A stretch of 64,000 nt of DNA from Sphingobium sp. KCTC 72723 (GTDB lineage: Bacteria > Pseudomonadota > Alphaproteobacteria > Sphingomonadales > Sphingomonadaceae), in the NCBI RefSeq assembly GCF_014280435.1, contig NZ_CP060388.1:3547501-3611500 (forward strand), in the 5' to 3' direction. The notes beneath the pieces are model-generated. The model did not search any database. It saw nothing but the letters and a program-made list of their open reading frames with translations, and had not been told where the DNA came from. Position 1 is the first letter of the stretch; each line of letters starts with the position of its first letter. Of the stretch, positions 17,963 to 25,302 are shown piece after piece. The translations under genes were made by a program, and so were the position numbers.

Positions 17963-19212
17963 GCGCGCTCCCACCCGGTGGCGCAAGAGCGGTCGCGCGC
18001 TGCGACGCGCTGGGCGTCGCGCCCTATAGCGACATGGAAGGCGGGCTGTATCGCGGCTATCTGACACCGGCCTATGATGCCGCGCAGGACGCGCTGGCCA
18101 CTTGGATGGCGGACGCGGGCATGACGGTAAAGCAGGATGCCGCCGCCAATCTGGTCGGGCGCTACGACGGCACCGTCTCCGGCGCGCCCGTGCTGATGAT
18201 CGGCAGTCACCTCGACAGCGTGCGCGATGGTGGCCGCTATGACGGTCCGTTGGGGATCATGCTGGGAGTCGAACTGGTCGATGCGTTCCACCGCGCGGGG
18301 GAACGCCTGCCTTTCCCGATCGAGGTGATTGCCTTTGGCGACGAGGAAGGATCGCGCTTCCCCGCCGCCATGTTCACCAGCCGCGCCGTGGCCGGAACGC
18401 TTAATCCTGCCATGCTCGACGTAGCGGATGCGCAGGGCGTGACGCTGGCACACGCCTACAGCCCACGCCATGGTGACATCGCCCGCTATGGCGAGGCGGC
18501 ACGGCCGCGTGGTTCGGTGCTGGCCTATCTCGAAGCGCATATCGAACAAGGCCCGGCGCTGGAAGCGGACGGACTGGCGCTGGCCACCGTGACGGGCATC
18601 GCCGCGCAACTGCGCCTGTCCGTGACCGTCATCGGCATGGCGGGTCATGCCGGAACGACGTCAATGCCCTTGCGGCGCGACGCTCTGGCAGGCGCGGCGG
18701 AAATGATGCTGGCGATCGAGACGATCGCACGCGACGATGCGTCCGACCTTGTGGCGACCGTTGGCAAGATCATGGCAGCGCCCGGTGCCGCCAATGTCAT
18801 ACCGGGCCATGTGACTTTCACCATTGATATACGGTCCAGCGATGGCGGGCGGCGCGACCGGGCAGCGGAAATCATTATCGACCGGATTGCGGACATTGCC
18901 GATGCGCGCGCGCTCGATTTCAGCATAGAGCGCATCCACGACTTGCCCGCCAGCCCGTGCGATCCGCGCCTCATGAAACTGATGGATGCGGCGATCGCGG
19001 CGGAAGGGCTGCCCCCCCGTCGGCTCGTATCGGGCGCGGGTCATGATGCCATGGTGATGGCCGCTTTATGCCCGACGGCCATGTTGTTCATCCGCTGCCG
19101 CGGTGGGATAAGCCATAATCCGGCCGAGCATGTGGAGCCGGACGATGCCGACGCCGCGCTGCGGGTGATGGTGCAATTTGTAAGGATGCTGGCCAATGAC
19201 CTTGTCCCCTGA
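17956..19212 (+). CDS. hpxK: allantoate amidohydrolase, M20 family
   Basis: 418 residues. The zinc ligands of the allantoate/carbamoyl-amino-acid branch of M20 enzymes are visible: HLDSV, DGGRYDGPLG, the Glu pair in DEEGSRF, EAHIEQGP and HNPAEHV. The dimerisation domain lies in the middle, with AGHAGTTSMPLRRDA. Expected reaction: allantoate to ureidoglycine plus CO2 and ammonia. A ureidoglycine aminotransferase gene follows directly with 17 bases of overlap, matching the order of the pathway. The ATG overlaps the HpxW stop. Confidence 0.92.
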   Translation: MVSALPPGGARAVARCDALGVAPYSDMEGGLYRGYLTPAYDAAQDALATWMADAGMTVKQDAAANLVGRYDGTVSGAPVLMIGSHLDSVRDGGRYDGPLGIMLGVELVDAFHRAGERLPFPIEVIAFGDEEGSRFPAAMFTSRAVAGTLNPAMLDVADAQGVTLAHAYSPRHGDIARYGEAARPRGSVLAYLEAHIEQGPALEADGLALATVTGIAAQLRLSVTVIGMAGHAGTTSMPLRRDALAGAAEMMLAIETIARDDASDLVATVGKIMAAPGAANVIPGHVTFTIDIRSSDGGRRDRAAEIIIDRIADIADARALDFSIERIHDLPASPCDPRLMKLMDAAIAAEGLPPRRLVSGAGHDAMVMAALCPTAMLFIRCRGGISHNPAEHVEPDDADAALRVMVQFVRMLANDLVP

Positions 19213-20431
19213 TCTGTTCGGCGAGATCGACCCGCCGCAACGGCTGCTGATGGGTCCGGGGCCAGTCAACGCCCATCCCCGCGTGCTGCGCGCCATGTCG
19301 GCCGATCTGCTGGGCCAGTTCGATCCCGAAATGACCACCTATATGAATCAGGTCATGGCCCTCTACCGCCCGATCTTCGGGACGCAGAACCAGCAGACGA
19401 TGCTGGTCGATGGTACGGCGCGGGCGGGAATAGAAGCCGCTTTGGTATCGCTGGTGGCACCGGGCGACACTGTGCTGGTCATCAATTTCGGCCGCTTCGG
19501 CCTGTTGCTGGGCGAAATCCTGACCCGTATCGGCGCGGTGATCGCAACGGTGGATGCGCCATGGGGCGAAATCGTGCCGATGGACGCCATCGCCGCTGCC
19601 ATCGAACGCACCGCTCCCAAAGTCGTCGCCTGCGTTCATGGCGACACGTCCACTACCATGGCCCAGCCGCTCGATGGCCTGGGCGACCTGTGCCATGCAG
19701 CCGGCGCGCTATGCTATGTGGATGCGACCGCAACCATTGGCGGCATGGAAATCGCCGCCGATCGTTGGGGCATAGATGTCGTCACCGGCGGCTTGCAGAA
19801 ATGTCTGGGCGGTCCCTCCGGCTCCGCGCCGATCACCATCTCCGACTGCGCAGCCGAAGCCATCTTCGTCCGCCGCCATACCGAAGCAGGCATCCGCAGC
19901 GCCGAAAGCATCGACGGCGCGGGGCCACGGATCGGTTCCAACTATTTCGACCTCGCCATGATCATGGATTACTGGTCGGACAAGCGCTTGAACCACCATA
20001 CCGAAGCCACGTCGATGCTTTATGCCGCGCGGGAATGTGCGCGCGTGATGCTGGGGGAAGGCCTGGCGGCGCGCTATGCCCGGCACGCCGCAGCGGGTCG
20101 GGCGATGAGTGCGGGCCTGCGCGCCATGGGCCTCACGCTCTTTGGCGACGACGCGCATCGCATGACCAATGTGACCGGCGTTTTCATCCCCCAGGGAGTA
20201 GACAATGACCGGGTCCGCGCCGCCATGCGCGACCATTTCGAGATTGAGATCGGCACTGCCTTTGGGCCTTTGCAGGGGCGTATCTGGCGCATCGGCGCAA
20301 TGGGCTATAATGCAATGAAGCATAAGGTGCTGATCACGTTGGGCGCGTTGGAAGCCTGCCTGATGCGTGAGGGGTTTTCCCTACCGCCGGGCGCGGCAGT
20401 CGGCGCGGCGCTGGAAGCATGGGACGCATGA
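19196..20431 (+). CDS. hpxJ: class-V aminotransferase, ureidoglycine-glyoxylate aminotransferase
   Basis: 411 residues of the alanine-glyoxylate/PucG branch. The PLP lysine is K202 in GGLQKCLGG, preceded by the cofactor Asp in VDATATIGG. N-terminal LLMGPGPVNAHPRVLRA is diagnostic of this branch. In purine clusters it transfers the amino group of ureidoglycine to glyoxylate, giving oxalurate and glycine. Immediate coupling to allantoate amidohydrolase upstream and allantoinase downstream supports this. HpxW and HpxY encoded upstream would handle the oxalurate branch. Confidence 0.9.
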   Translation: MTLSPDLFGEIDPPQRLLMGPGPVNAHPRVLRAMSADLLGQFDPEMTTYMNQVMALYRPIFGTQNQQTMLVDGTARAGIEAALVSLVAPGDTVLVINFGRFGLLLGEILTRIGAVIATVDAPWGEIVPMDAIAAAIERTAPKVVACVHGDTSTTMAQPLDGLGDLCHAAGALCYVDATATIGGMEIAADRWGIDVVTGGLQKCLGGPSGSAPITISDCAAEAIFVRRHTEAGIRSAESIDGAGPRIGSNYFDLAMIMDYWSDKRLNHHTEATSMLYAARECARVMLGEGLAARYARHAAAGRAMSAGLRAMGLTLFGDDAHRMTNVTGVFIPQGVDNDRVRAAMRDHFEIEIGTAFGPLQGRIWRIGAMGYNAMKHKVLITLGALEACLMREGFSLPPGAAVGAALEAWDA

Positions 20432-21303
20432 CGCTGCCCCGCGACCTCATCGGCTACGGCTCTACCCCGCCCGACCCGCGCTGGCCCGGCGGCGCGCGCA
20501 TAGCCGTCCAGTTCGTCGTCAATTATGAGGAAGGCGCGGAAAACAACCTCCTCAACGGCGACAAGGGGTCCGAGGCCTTTCTGTCGGAAATGGTCGGTGC
20601 TGCCAGCCACCCGGCGCGCGCCATGGCAATGGAAAGCCTCTATGAATATGGCAGCCGCGCAGGCTTCTGGCGGCTGCACCGCATTTTCACCGAACGCAAC
20701 CTGCCCGTGACGGTATTTGGCGTCGCCAATGCGATGGCGATGAACCCGGCGGCGGTGGGAGCGATGCTGGCGTCGGACTGGGAAATCGCCAGCCACGGCC
20801 TGAAATGGATCGACTATCAACATGTGTCCGAATATCTCGAGCGCGCGCACATATTGGAGGCGATTGCCCTCCACACCCGACTGACCGGCACCCGGCCGCT
20901 GGGCTGGTATCAGGGCCGCACCTCGCCCAACACGGCGCGGCTGGTGCGCGAAGAAGGGGGCTTTGTTTATGATGCCGACAGCTATGCCGACGACCTGCCC
21001 TATTATGCAGAAGGACAGTTGATCGTCCCCTACACGCTCGACGCCAACGACATGAAGTTCGTCGCGCTCAACGGCTTTACCGAAGGCGATCAGTTCTTCC
21101 GCTATCTGCGCGATACGTTCGATCAGTTGCGCAGCGAGGGCGGCCGCATGATGTCGGTCGGCCTGCATGGCCGCATCGCCGGGCGACCCGCACGCGCCGC
21201 CGCGCTCGCCCGTTTCCTCGACCATGTCATCGCTTGTCGAGACGCCTGGGTCGCACGCCGCATCGACATTGCCCACCACTGGATGGAGGTTCACCCCGCA
21301 TGA
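20428..21303 (+). CDS. puuE: allantoinase PuuE, polysaccharide-deacetylase fold
   Basis: 291 residues. IGYGSTPPDPRWPGGARIAV and the following NYEEGAENN are the PuuE signature, and a NodB-like barrel follows with EIASHGLKW and a late SVGLHGRIAGRP. PuuE is the metal-independent type of allantoinase (allantoin to allantoate), unrelated to AllB. An ATG nine bases earlier (20419) is possible, but the chosen one gives the four-base ATGA overlap repeated throughout this operon. It sits between the aminotransferase and HpxZ genes. Confidence 0.93.
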   Translation: MTLPRDLIGYGSTPPDPRWPGGARIAVQFVVNYEEGAENNLLNGDKGSEAFLSEMVGAASHPARAMAMESLYEYGSRAGFWRLHRIFTERNLPVTVFGVANAMAMNPAAVGAMLASDWEIASHGLKWIDYQHVSEYLERAHILEAIALHTRLTGTRPLGWYQGRTSPNTARLVREEGGFVYDADSYADDLPYYAEGQLIVPYTLDANDMKFVALNGFTEGDQFFRYLRDTFDQLRSEGGRMMSVGLHGRIAGRPARAAALARFLDHVIACRDAWVARRIDIAHHWMEVHPA

Positions 21304-21680
21304 CAATCGACGATCCGATCCTGCTCGCCGAAATCACCGCCGCCTTTGCCGAATATGAGCGCGCACTGATGACGGACGATGTGCCGGCAATGGATATGCT
21401 GTTCCACGATGCGCCGACCACCAACCGATACGGTGTGGGCGAAGTATTGTACGGCATCGAGGAGATCCGGGATTTCCGCAAAGGCCGTGGCGGATCGCCC
21501 CAGCGCAAGCTGGGTAAGGTTGCGATCACCGTCTATGGCGACAGCTTCGCCACCGCCGACGCAGAATTTTTCCGCGAAAACAGCGACCGGCGCGGTCGCC
21601 AGACGCAAAGCTGGGTCAAGTTTGCCGATGGCTGGAAGGTCGTGTCCGCCCATGTCAGCCTGGAGGGGAACACGCATTGA
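21300..21680 (+). CDS. hpxZ: HpxZ/AtzH-like protein (DUF3225, SnoaL-like fold)
   Basis: 126 residues with the pattern of the family: an N-terminal helix with AFAEYERALMTDDVPAMDML, then FHDAPTTNRYGVGE and a C-terminal WKVVSAHVS strand. HpxZ accompanies HpxW/X/Y in purine clusters, and AtzH, its relative, hydrolyses 1,3-dicarboxyurea in cyanurate degradation. A similar small carboxy-urea hydrolase role is plausible here. ATGA overlap with PuuE; the next gene starts at a TTG overlapping this stop. Confidence 0.85.
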   Translation: MTIDDPILLAEITAAFAEYERALMTDDVPAMDMLFHDAPTTNRYGVGEVLYGIEEIRDFRKGRGGSPQRKLGKVAITVYGDSFATADAEFFRENSDRRGRQTQSWVKFADGWKVVSAHVSLEGNTH

Positions 21681-22117
21681 GTGCGCTGTTCGAACATAGC
21701 CCCTGGGTGGAGGCGCGCGCCGATGCACGACCTTCGTCGGGCGATCGTCATGTGGACCTGATGGCGGTCGTCCATGACGCGACGCCGGACGAGCAATTGG
21801 CGCTTATCCGCGCCCATCCCGAACTGGCGGGCAAGGCCGCGATCGACCGGACCCTGACCGACGCATCCGCCGCCGAACAGGCGTCAGCGGGCCTCGATCG
21901 TCTGACGCCGCAGGAGTATGAACGCTTCCATGCACTCAACGCCACCTATCGGGCACGGTTCGACTTCCCCTTCATCATCTGCGTGCGGCTGACCGACAAG
22001 GCGGGTATATTGGCGGCCATGGAACAGCGTCTGGACCATGATCGGGACGAAGAGGTCGCAACCGCAATCGCCCAGATCGGCGAGATCGTCCGGCTGCGTC
22101 TGAAGGATGCCGCATGA
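21677..22117 (+). CDS. uraD: OHCU decarboxylase UraD
   Basis: 146 residues with FEHSPWVEARAD, the catalytic HPELAGKA, SAAEQASAGLD and FPFIICVR, all typical of 2-oxo-4-hydroxy-4-carboxy-5-ureidoimidazoline decarboxylase, which makes S-allantoin. It is about 20 residues shorter at the N terminus than usual UraD, beginning nearly at the FEHSPW motif. The only available start is TTG in a TTGA overlap with HpxZ. The missing part normally forms a lead-in helix, so activity is likely retained but unproven. Confidence 0.9.
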   Translation: MSALFEHSPWVEARADARPSSGDRHVDLMAVVHDATPDEQLALIRAHPELAGKAAIDRTLTDASAAEQASAGLDRLTPQEYERFHALNATYRARFDFPFIICVRLTDKAGILAAMEQRLDHDRDEEVATAIAQIGEIVRLRLKDAA

Positions 22118-23544
22118 GCGCGCCCATCGGCCTGCCCGCGCTGGAGGCGGAACTTGCGCGGCAACTCGTCCTGATCGGTCATGGCGGCACAGACTGGACG
22201 CGACCCCGCGCCCACGATCAGGGCCATGTCCATGACGTCGTGATCGTCGGCGGCGGGCAGAGCGGCCTTGCCGCAGCGTTCGGCCTGCTGCGCGAACGGG
22301 TGTCCAACATCCTGGTCATCGACGAAAATCCCGCTGGACAAGAGGGACCATGGGACACCTATGCGCGGATGATAACCCTGCGCACGCCCAAGGAACTCAA
22401 TCCCATCGACTTCGGCATCCCTGCCCTCACCTACCGCGCCTGGTGGGAAGCACAGCATGGCGCGGCAGGTTGGGAGGCGGTCGGCAAAATCGCGCGCGGC
22501 GACTGGATGGCCTATTTGCGCTGGTATCGGCGCGTATTGGCGCTACCAGTGCGCAACGACACCAGCCTTACCCTCATCGAGCCGTTGGGGGACGGCCTTC
22601 ACCGCCTGCATCTCGACGGCCAGCCGTCCTTGCTGGCGCGCAAGGTCGTGCTGGCGACCGGCATACAGGGTGGCGGCGAATGGCACACGCCCGCGATGAT
22701 CCGCGATGCGTTGCCGCGCAGCCTGTATGCCCACACCAGCGAGCCGATCGACTATGCGGCGCTCAAGGGCAAGCGGATCGGCATATTGGGCGGCGGCGCA
22801 TCGGCGTTCGACAATGCCAATGCAGCGCTGACCATCGGGGTCGCGGCCGCCCACGTCTTCATTCGCCGCCCCGTCCTGCCCCGCATCAACCCGATCCGCT
22901 TCATGGAACAGGTCGGCTTTACCGGCCGCTATCCCGCGCTGGACGATGCGGAAAAATATGCGGTGATGGCGTCTTTTCTGGGCCATAACCAGCCGCCGAC
23001 CAATGACACGTTCGATCGGGCGGCGGCCTGGCCGGGATTCTTGTTGCATCTGGGCGCGCCATGGCTGGCGGTCGAACAAACGGACGGCGCGGTGCGCGTC
23101 ACGACGCCGCAGGGATGCCATGATTTCGATTTTCTGGTCCTGTCCACCGGCCTTGTCAGCGACCCCGGCCTCCGCCCGGAACTGCTCCTTGTCGCAGGCA
23201 GCATCGCGCGCTGGGCCGATCGCTTCACGCCGCCGTCCGGCAGCGCCAATGCGCTGATCGACGCGCATCCTTATCTGGGCGACGGCTTCGAACTGCTGCC
23301 CCGGACCGACGATGGCGTGGCGGCGTTGCATGGCCTGTTCGCGTTCAACTATTCCGCGCTCATCAGCCTGGGCCTCTCCGCCTCCGCTTTGTCGGGGCTA
23401 CGAACCGCGCTGCCGCGACTGGTGAAAGGCGTGACCGACCAGCTTTTTCTGGACGATCGCAACGCCCTGATCGCCGACCTTCTGGCCTATGATGACGTGG
23501 AATTTATCGGGCAATGGCCAAAACCCTCAGAGGAAGCCGCATGA
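22114..23544 (+). CDS. two-Rossmann FAD/NAD(P) oxidoreductase, candidate urate hydroxylase
   Basis: 476 residues. FAD motif GGGQSG at residues 46-51, a second dinucleotide motif GGGASA from residue 226, and ATG-type linkers VVLATGIQ and LVLSTGLV. This is the layout of class-B flavoprotein monooxygenases, though the full FMO fingerprint is not visible. It is translationally coupled on both sides between UraD and UraH, and this operon holds every step from adenine to oxalate except urate to 5-hydroxyisourate. HpxO, the known FAD urate hydroxylase, is a one-Rossmann class-A enzyme of about 384 residues, and this protein is not of that type. Assignment as urate hydroxylase is inference from context. 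Confidence 0.7.
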   Translation: MSAPIGLPALEAELARQLVLIGHGGTDWTRPRAHDQGHVHDVVIVGGGQSGLAAAFGLLRERVSNILVIDENPAGQEGPWDTYARMITLRTPKELNPIDFGIPALTYRAWWEAQHGAAGWEAVGKIARGDWMAYLRWYRRVLALPVRNDTSLTLIEPLGDGLHRLHLDGQPSLLARKVVLATGIQGGGEWHTPAMIRDALPRSLYAHTSEPIDYAALKGKRIGILGGGASAFDNANAALTIGVAAAHVFIRRPVLPRINPIRFMEQVGFTGRYPALDDAEKYAVMASFLGHNQPPTNDTFDRAAAWPGFLLHLGAPWLAVEQTDGAVRVTTPQGCHDFDFLVLSTGLVSDPGLRPELLLVAGSIARWADRFTPPSGSANALIDAHPYLGDGFELLPRTDDGVAALHGLFAFNYSALISLGLSASALSGLRTALPRLVKGVTDQLFLDDRNALIADLLAYDDVEFIGQWPKPSEEAA

Positions 23545-23873
23545 TGGCCAGCCTGTCTACTCATGTCCTCGATACCAGCCATGGCTGCCCCGCCGCCGGA
23601 GTCACACTGCGCCTGCTCGATGGCAACGGAACCATCCTGTTCGCCGCTATCACCGATTCAGATGGCCGCTGCCCCGGCCTGCCCGCCGTGACGCCGGGCC
23701 GCTACCGGCTGGAATTTGCGGTCGCTGCCTATTTTGCCGGGCGCGGCGTCGATTTACCGGATCCGCCATTTCTCGACACCGTCCTGCTCGACTTCGGCAT
23801 CGCCGATGCGGGTCATTATCACGTCCCCCTGCTCGTCTCGCCCTATGGCTATTCGACCTATCGGGGCAGTTGA
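23541..23873 (+). CDS. uraH: 5-hydroxyisourate hydrolase UraH
   Basis: 110 residues of the transthyretin-like family. N-terminal LSTHVLDTSHGCPA and the C-terminal tetrapeptide YRGS are the diagnostic catalytic motifs. It converts 5-hydroxyisourate to OHCU, the substrate of UraD. No signal peptide, so it is cytosolic. The start overlaps the flavoprotein stop (ATGA), followed by a second Met; an earlier in-frame start lies within the flavoprotein gene. Confidence 0.95.
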   Translation: MMASLSTHVLDTSHGCPAAGVTLRLLDGNGTILFAAITDSDGRCPGLPAVTPGRYRLEFAVAAYFAGRGVDLPDPPFLDTVLLDFGIADAGHYHVPLLVSPYGYSTYRGS

Positions 23874-23874
23874 G

Positions 23875-25302
23875 ATGAGCGTGCGCTTCCTGCTGGACGG
23901 CGAAGTGGTCGAAATCGCCGATGTCGATCCCACCGCCACGCTCCTCGATCATCTGCGCTATACGATGCGGCGCACCGGCACCAAGGAAGGCTGCGCCGAG
24001 GGCGATTGCGGCGCCTGCACTGTGCTGGTCGGCGATCTGGATGGCGACGCCATAGCCTGGCGCGCGGTCAATGCCTGCATCCTGTTCCTCCCCATGCTGC
24101 ATGGCCGCGCGCTACTGACGGTCGAAAGCCTTGCGCCCGTCGGCGGCCTCAACCCGCTTCAGGCTTGCATGGCGGCCAATGGCAGTTCGCAATGCGGCTT
24201 TTGCACGCCCGGTTTCGTCATGTCGCTTTATGGTCGATGCGTCGGCGCAAGCGGCCATGACCTGCCAGTCGCCGACATAGTGGCGGGCAATCTGTGCCGC
24301 TGTACCGGCTATGGCCCGATATTGGCGGCGGCGGATGCTACCGGCCCGCTGGAACGCGACGACAGCGCGACCATCGCGGCGCTCAAAGCGCTGAAGGAAA
24401 CGCCCGCTGCCTTCGGCCAGCATGGCGACCGCCGCTGGTTCGCGCCGCGCAGTTGCGCCGCGCTCGCCGACCTGCTCGCGCAATATCCAGACGCGCGCAT
24501 GGTTGCGGGCGCTACCGATGTCGGCCTGTGGGTGACCAAGGGGCTGCGCAGCATCGACACGCTGATCTTCCTGGGCGACATCGCGCAATTACAGGGGATC
24601 GAGGAAAGTCCCGCTGGCGTCCGACTGGGCGCGGGGGTGCGTTATGCCGATGCCCATGCAGCCTTTGTGCGCCTCCATCCCGATCTTGGCGAACTGACCC
24701 GGCGGATCGGCGGATTGCAGGTCCGCAACGCAGCGACGGTCGGCGGCAATATCGCCAATGGATCGCCAATCGGGGACGGCCCACCCGCCTTCATCGCCCT
24801 GGGCGCAGAATTGACCTTGCGCAGCCGGGATGGTCGGCGAACGATGCCGTTGGAGGATTATTTCCTCGACTATGGCAAGCAGGACCGCCGTCCGTGGGAA
24901 TTTGTCGAAAGCCTGTGGATTCCCCGGCCCGGCCCCGATTCCGTCATTCATATCGCCAAATTGTCGCGCCGTTTCGACAGCGACATTTCGGCGGTTTGCG
25001 GCGCTTTCCATCTGACCGTGCGGGATCGGCATATCGCCACCGCGCGCATCGCCTTTGGCGGCATGGCCGCCACGCCGCGCCGCGCGCCGCTATGCGAAGC
25101 CGCGCTGATCGGCCAGCCATTCACGCTGGCCACAATGGAGCAGGCCGCCCAAGCCCTGCGCGCCGACTATGCCCCGCTGTCCGATGTGCGCGGGTCCGCT
25201 GCTTACCGGCTCGACGTTGCCGCCAACCTGCTGCCGCGCCTGTGGCACCGGGCGCAGGGCCAGGCCGTGTCGGTGCTGGATCTGGACGCTGCCCATGGCT
25301 GA
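23875..25302 (+). CDS. xdhA: xanthine dehydrogenase small subunit (2Fe-2S and FAD)
   Basis: 475 residues. Residues 1-85 form a plant-ferredoxin domain with C40, C45 and C48. A helical [2Fe-2S] domain follows with CGFCTPGF and CRCTGYGP. From about 180 comes the FAD domain (AGATDVGLWVTKG; NAATVGGNIANGSPIGD) and a C-terminal FAD-associated domain. It passes electrons from the molybdenum subunit, encoded next with an eight-base overlap, to NAD+. The start is one base after the UraH stop. Confidence 0.95.
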   Translation: MSVRFLLDGEVVEIADVDPTATLLDHLRYTMRRTGTKEGCAEGDCGACTVLVGDLDGDAIAWRAVNACILFLPMLHGRALLTVESLAPVGGLNPLQACMAANGSSQCGFCTPGFVMSLYGRCVGASGHDLPVADIVAGNLCRCTGYGPILAAADATGPLERDDSATIAALKALKETPAAFGQHGDRRWFAPRSCAALADLLAQYPDARMVAGATDVGLWVTKGLRSIDTLIFLGDIAQLQGIEESPAGVRLGAGVRYADAHAAFVRLHPDLGELTRRIGGLQVRNAATVGGNIANGSPIGDGPPAFIALGAELTLRSRDGRRTMPLEDYFLDYGKQDRRPWEFVESLWIPRPGPDSVIHIAKLSRRFDSDISAVCGAFHLTVRDRHIATARIAFGGMAATPRRAPLCEAALIGQPFTLATMEQAAQALRADYAPLSDVRGSAAYRLDVAANLLPRLWHRAQGQAVSVLDLDAAHG

